Positions 61,323 to 64,000 of a stretch of 64,000 bases of DNA are shown here, in pieces. Within the stretch, counting starts at the first letter, position 1. Every line of letters begins with the position of its first letter. The DNA comes from Heliorestis convoluta (lineage in GTDB: Bacteria; Bacillota; Desulfitobacteriia; Heliobacteriales; Heliobacteriaceae): assembly GCF_009649955.1 (NCBI RefSeq), contig NZ_CP045875.1, forward strand, positions 372,001 to 436,000, read 5' to 3'. The translations under genes and the position numbers were made by a program. Below the pieces are notes generated by a model. That model had not been told where the DNA came from and made no database searches. It was given only the letters and a program-made list of their open reading frames with translations.

Positions 61323-61362
61323 AAAAACCCTTGAGAAGACCTATTCCTTCTCAAGGGTTTTT
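61323..61362. terminator. Strong hairpin beside repeat copy C
   Basis: A 16-bp perfect stem (61323-61338 with 61347-61362) and 8-base loop with A and T tracts. No gene ends here: it lies between the cwlJ promoter side and copy C, so it may stop transcripts from the repeat or from the right. Confidence 0.7.
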
Positions 61363-61372
61363 AAAACGAAAA

Positions 61373-61826
61373 TAGCTACCCTGTGGTGGGGTCAGGCGTT
61401 ATGATTTCCTTCCGAAGGTCCTACCCACGCCATGAGCGGCAGCAAGCTGCGTGAAAGGCTGAGGTCTGAAGTCCTCTCTCCAGGAAGTCATAACGCCTGA
61501 CCCAGGTACATTTTGCTGGTTGTGACTGAGTTTTGGCCTATTGCATTGCAAATACAATAGGTAGTTGCGGATAGAAGAAAGTTTCGCCAAGCTATTCCAA
61601 CGGAAGTAACAATCAGCAAAAACCTTCTGGGTCAGGGCATCACGCTTTCCGCAGCGGGACTTGGGACCTCAGCTGTCGCCAGCTTGCTGGCGGTAACAGC
61701 GTGGGACCAGTCCAGAGCGGAGGAAAGCGTGATGACCTGGCCCCTCTATGAAGTAACCCCAACGTAATCAGGAAAAGCTGATTTTCATCGTTGGTTGTGC
61801 TCAGCCGGGCATAAAGGAGTTAGCAT
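61373..61826 (+). repeat. Structured interspersed repeat, full copy C
   Basis: 454 bp, from TAGCTACCCTGTGGTGGGG to GGAGTTAGCAT. Module 1 is closed by a 16-bp perfect inverted repeat (61389-61404 with 61488-61503). The linker has TTTTGCTGGTTG pairing with CAATCAGCAAAA and a TATTG/CAATA palindrome. Module 2 is closed by a 13-bp stem (61638-61650 with 61722-61734). The tail hairpin CCAACG/CGTTGG follows. It fills most of the 767-base gap between cwlJ and the acyl-CoA synthetase; the remaining 150 bases upstream of that gene show no clear promoter. Confidence 0.92.
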
Positions 61827-61979
61827 GTAAGGTTTCTAAAATGGAAAGGAACTGTGTTTTATGAATGTTTTTTTCCAAAACTTTTTCTTCTAGGAAGGAT
61901 TTTATGGTTTGATGTGGAAATAGCTTGATTGAAATCTTCTGAATATTTGAAATTGAGAGACTAAGGAGGCGTAGCGACT

Positions 61980-63674
61980 ATGTCATTGCAAAAAAATGGT
62001 TTCGTGCAAGAAGAGCGTCTGCCACAAGGGATGGATTCTGTAAAAGAAATGGATTCACAATCCTTTAATTTTTCCCGTGATATCTTAGACCAATGGGCGC
62101 AAGATCGTAACAAGCTGGCCATGCTCTGGGTTGATGACGAAGGTCGCGAAGTGCCTAAAACATTTTGGGAGATTGCAGAAGAGTCAAAGAAGCTTTGTAA
62201 TGTTTTGCAAAACCAAGGTGTGGGTAGAAACGATGTGGTCATTGTGATACTGCCACGCTTTATAGAGTGGTGGATCGTTCACAGTGCCTGCTTGCGCATG
62301 GGGGCAATTATTAGTCCGGGAACAGGTCAGTTAACGCCAAAAGATATTTTGTTTCGTTTACAAGCATCGGAAGCTACTTGTGTTATTACCGATGCTTCGG
62401 TGGCACCGAAAGTCGATGCTGCCCTAGAAGAGTACAAAGCTCTACAGTGCAAAATTCTTGTCAGTGAGCCAGGTCAACAATTTTCTGATTATTCCGCCAT
62501 TAATTCCACTTGGATTGATTATCATTCTGCCGTCGCGGCGGCTTCTGCCGACTTTGAAGCGGTAGATACACAAAAAGATGATAATGCATTGCTATACTTT
62601 ACATCGGGAACAACGGGATACCCGAAAATGACGGTCCATACCCATGCCAGCTATCCTCTCGGTCATGAAGTAACAGGCAAGCACTGGCTCGATCTTACGG
62701 AGAAAGATTTGCATTGGAATCTAAGTGATTCTGGTTGGGCGAAAGCAGCTTGGAGTAGCTTTTTCGGCCCTTGGATTTGTGGCGCAACCGTTTTTGTCCA
62801 TCATAGCAATCGTTTTCATCCGCAAAAAACGCTTTCTTTGCTAGAAAAGTATCCGATTACAACGTTCTGTGGCGCGCCGACGATTTATCGCATGTTGGTG
62901 CTAGAGGACTTATCAAAGTATCGCTTTCAAGCTTTGCGCCACTGCGTAAGTGCTGGCGAACCCCTTAATCCGGAAGTTATTGATTATTGGAAAAAGCATA
63001 CAGACCTTACGATTCGCGATGGCTATGGCCAGACGGAAACGGTTCTTTTGGTGGGCAATTTTCCTTCTTTTGAGCCTCGCCTTGGTTCAATGGGCAAGCC
63101 TTCGCCTTCTTTTGATGTACAAGTTATCGATGATGAAGGCAATATTTTGCCGCCCCACCGGGAAGGCGATATTGCTGTGCGGGTAGTACCAGAAAGGCCT
63201 GTTGGTTTGTTCAAGGAGTATTGGAAGGATCCCGAGAAGACCGCTGCTTCTTTTCGCGGGGATTGGTATCTGACAGGAGACCGCGCTTATTACGATGAAG
63301 ATGGTTATTTCTGGTTCGTAGGACGAGCTGACGATGTGATCTTGTCGGCTGGCTACCGCATTGGACCTTTTGAGGTAGAAAGCGCTTTACTAGAACATGA
63401 TGCCGTTGTAGAATCGGCTGTCGTCTCAAGCCCCGATCCTTTGCGCGGCGAAGTGGTGAAAGCTTTTGTTGTTCTTAAGTCTGGCTATGATCCAAGTGAT
63501 GAGCTGGTCAAAGAATTACAAGAGTATGTGAAGGTAACAACGGCGCCTTATAAATATCCTCGGCGCATTGAATTTGTTTCTTCTTTGCCGAAAACGGTTA
63601 GCGGAAAGATTCGACGCATTGAGTTGCGCGAGCAAGAGTGGCACAAAAGCAATGAGACTGCCGAAGGCGCCTAA
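61980..63674 (+). CDS. Medium-chain acyl-CoA synthetase-type AMP-forming enzyme
   Basis: Forms acyl-CoA from carboxylate, ATP and CoA through an acyl-adenylate. 564 residues of the ANL superfamily: P-loop YFTSGTTGYPKMTVHTHASY, GWAKAAWSSFFGPWICGA (MACS-like), DGYGQTETVLLVGNF, DWYLTGDRAYYDEDGYFWFV, and the hinge and catalytic Lys in GRADDVILSAGYRIGPFEVE and KTVSGKIRRIELREQEW. Acetate, propionate, butyrate or a branched acid are possible substrates; residues alone do not decide. ATG has AAGGAGG at 10 bases. It is flanked by repeats in direct orientation. Confidence 0.9.
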   Translation: MSLQKNGFVQEERLPQGMDSVKEMDSQSFNFSRDILDQWAQDRNKLAMLWVDDEGREVPKTFWEIAEESKKLCNVLQNQGVGRNDVVIVILPRFIEWWIVHSACLRMGAIISPGTGQLTPKDILFRLQASEATCVITDASVAPKVDAALEEYKALQCKILVSEPGQQFSDYSAINSTWIDYHSAVAAASADFEAVDTQKDDNALLYFTSGTTGYPKMTVHTHASYPLGHEVTGKHWLDLTEKDLHWNLSDSGWAKAAWSSFFGPWICGATVFVHHSNRFHPQKTLSLLEKYPITTFCGAPTIYRMLVLEDLSKYRFQALRHCVSAGEPLNPEVIDYWKKHTDLTIRDGYGQTETVLLVGNFPSFEPRLGSMGKPSPSFDVQVIDDEGNILPPHREGDIAVRVVPERPVGLFKEYWKDPEKTAASFRGDWYLTGDRAYYDEDGYFWFVGRADDVILSAGYRIGPFEVESALLEHDAVVESAVVSSPDPLRGEVVKAFVVLKSGYDPSDELVKELQEYVKVTTAPYKYPRRIEFVSSLPKTVSGKIRRIELREQEWHKSNETAEGA

Positions 63675-63683
63675 AAAATGAAA

Positions 63684-63742
63684 AAAAGCTCAATGTATGA
63701 TTGATAGTATGCTTCTATGGTATCAATCATCGTTGAGCTTTT
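63684..63742 (+). terminator. Terminator of the acyl-CoA synthetase gene
   Basis: Long hairpin (AAAAGCTCAA, then ATGATTGATA, paired with TATCAATCAT and GTTGAGCTTTT, one mismatch zone) followed by CTTTTTC. Starts 10 bases after the stop. Confidence 0.85.
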
Positions 63743-63860
63743 CTTTTTCTGTTTGCCGATTGCTACTTTCCACAAACTATGTGTTGAGCACTCTTTTTTC
63801 CTGTTACTTTAGAGGTAAACCACGCATTTATCTGCAAAGTATGATATATTTAATACGAAT

Positions 63861-64000
63861 ATGCTACCTTGTGGTGGGGTCAGGCCTTATTCATTCCTTC
63901 CGAACGGACTCATCCCAGGCCATGAGCGGCAGCAAGCTGCCGATGGCTGAGGTCTGAAGTCCTCTCTCCAGGAAGTCATAACGCCTGCCCCAGGTACATC
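63861..64000 (+). repeat. Structured interspersed repeat, copy D (cut by window end)
   Basis: Begins ATGCTACCTTGTGGTGGGG and covers all of module 1 (right arm GGAAGTCATAACGCCTGCCC), ending in the first bases of the linker. The left arm reads GGCCTTATTCATTCC, so the stem is imperfect. Same orientation as copy C. Confidence 0.88.

Noticed and set aside
61373-61826. Insertion sequence with transposase
   Set aside because: No transposase frame in or near any copy, and no target duplication found by eye at the full copies.
1-64000. CRISPR arrays, tRNA or rRNA genes, prophage
   Set aside because: No regularly spaced short repeats, no tRNA cloverleaf or rRNA segments and no phage genes were seen; the repeats present are few, long and dispersed.

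Overview
The window reads as chromosome of a spore-forming, Gram-positive (monoderm) member of the Clostridia. It holds a complete spoIIIA engulfment operon, the cwlJ-gerQ germination pair and a Gram-positive type IV pilus locus. An OLE RNA next to an OapA-like gene, together with the gene families present, suggests a Heliobacteriaceae or Peptococcaceae-like lineage. That placement is an inference: no 16S rRNA or photosynthesis gene is in view. Nearly every gene is on the minus strand, so operons are read from high to low coordinates.

Left end (1-25 kb), in the direction of transcription: tldD, tldE, aroQ, pepQ, efp, a CD1247-type acidic protein, spoIIIAA-AH, a pycB-accB fusion, accC, asp23, amaP, nusB, a Kae1-like gene, nfnA, nfnB, xseA, xseB, ispA, OLE RNA, oapA (cut by the window edge). 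This is close to the familiar Bacillus/Clostridia backbone efp - spoIIIA - accBC - asp23 - nusB - xseAB - ispA. Two departures stand out. The accB gene is fused in frame behind a pyruvate-carboxylase-type carboxyltransferase and keeps its own internal ribosome binding site. nfnAB has been inserted between the nusB and xseA blocks.

Middle (25-42 kb): a signalling and surface region. It contains a four-PAS hybrid kinase, an HD-GYP protein, a GGDEF-EAL protein, a pseudopilin operon with VanZ, a secreted phosphodiester-glycosidase/TPR protein, a second hybrid kinase, a chemoreceptor and a VKOR-like/thioredoxin-like oxidative folding pair. Most transcription units end in strong hairpin terminators.

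Right part (42-60 kb): the shikimate genes aroE, aroC, aroK and aroB lead into prepilin peptidase, pilB, pilT, pilC, a SigB/SigF-type sigma factor, pilM, pilN, pilO, a PilP-like gene, a secretin N-domain-only protein and the pilin gene. Upstream are pyrF, pyrE, yqeG and a 44-residue plus-strand gene.

Right end (60-64 kb): gerQ and cwlJ, then a plus-strand acyl-CoA synthetase with copies of a repeat on both sides.

The most unusual signal is a family of about 450-bp structured repeats, with full copies near 1.0, 40.9 and 61.4 kb, a cut copy at 63.9 kb, a solo module at 41.4 kb and fragments at 52.5 and 56.5 kb. Each full copy is two inverted hairpin modules around a central linker. The first stem shows a compensatory base change between copies, and one fragment supplies the C-terminal codons of aroE. 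No transposase is in the window. The best recognised non-coding gene is the OLE RNA at the left end, which has its own consensus sigma-A promoter.
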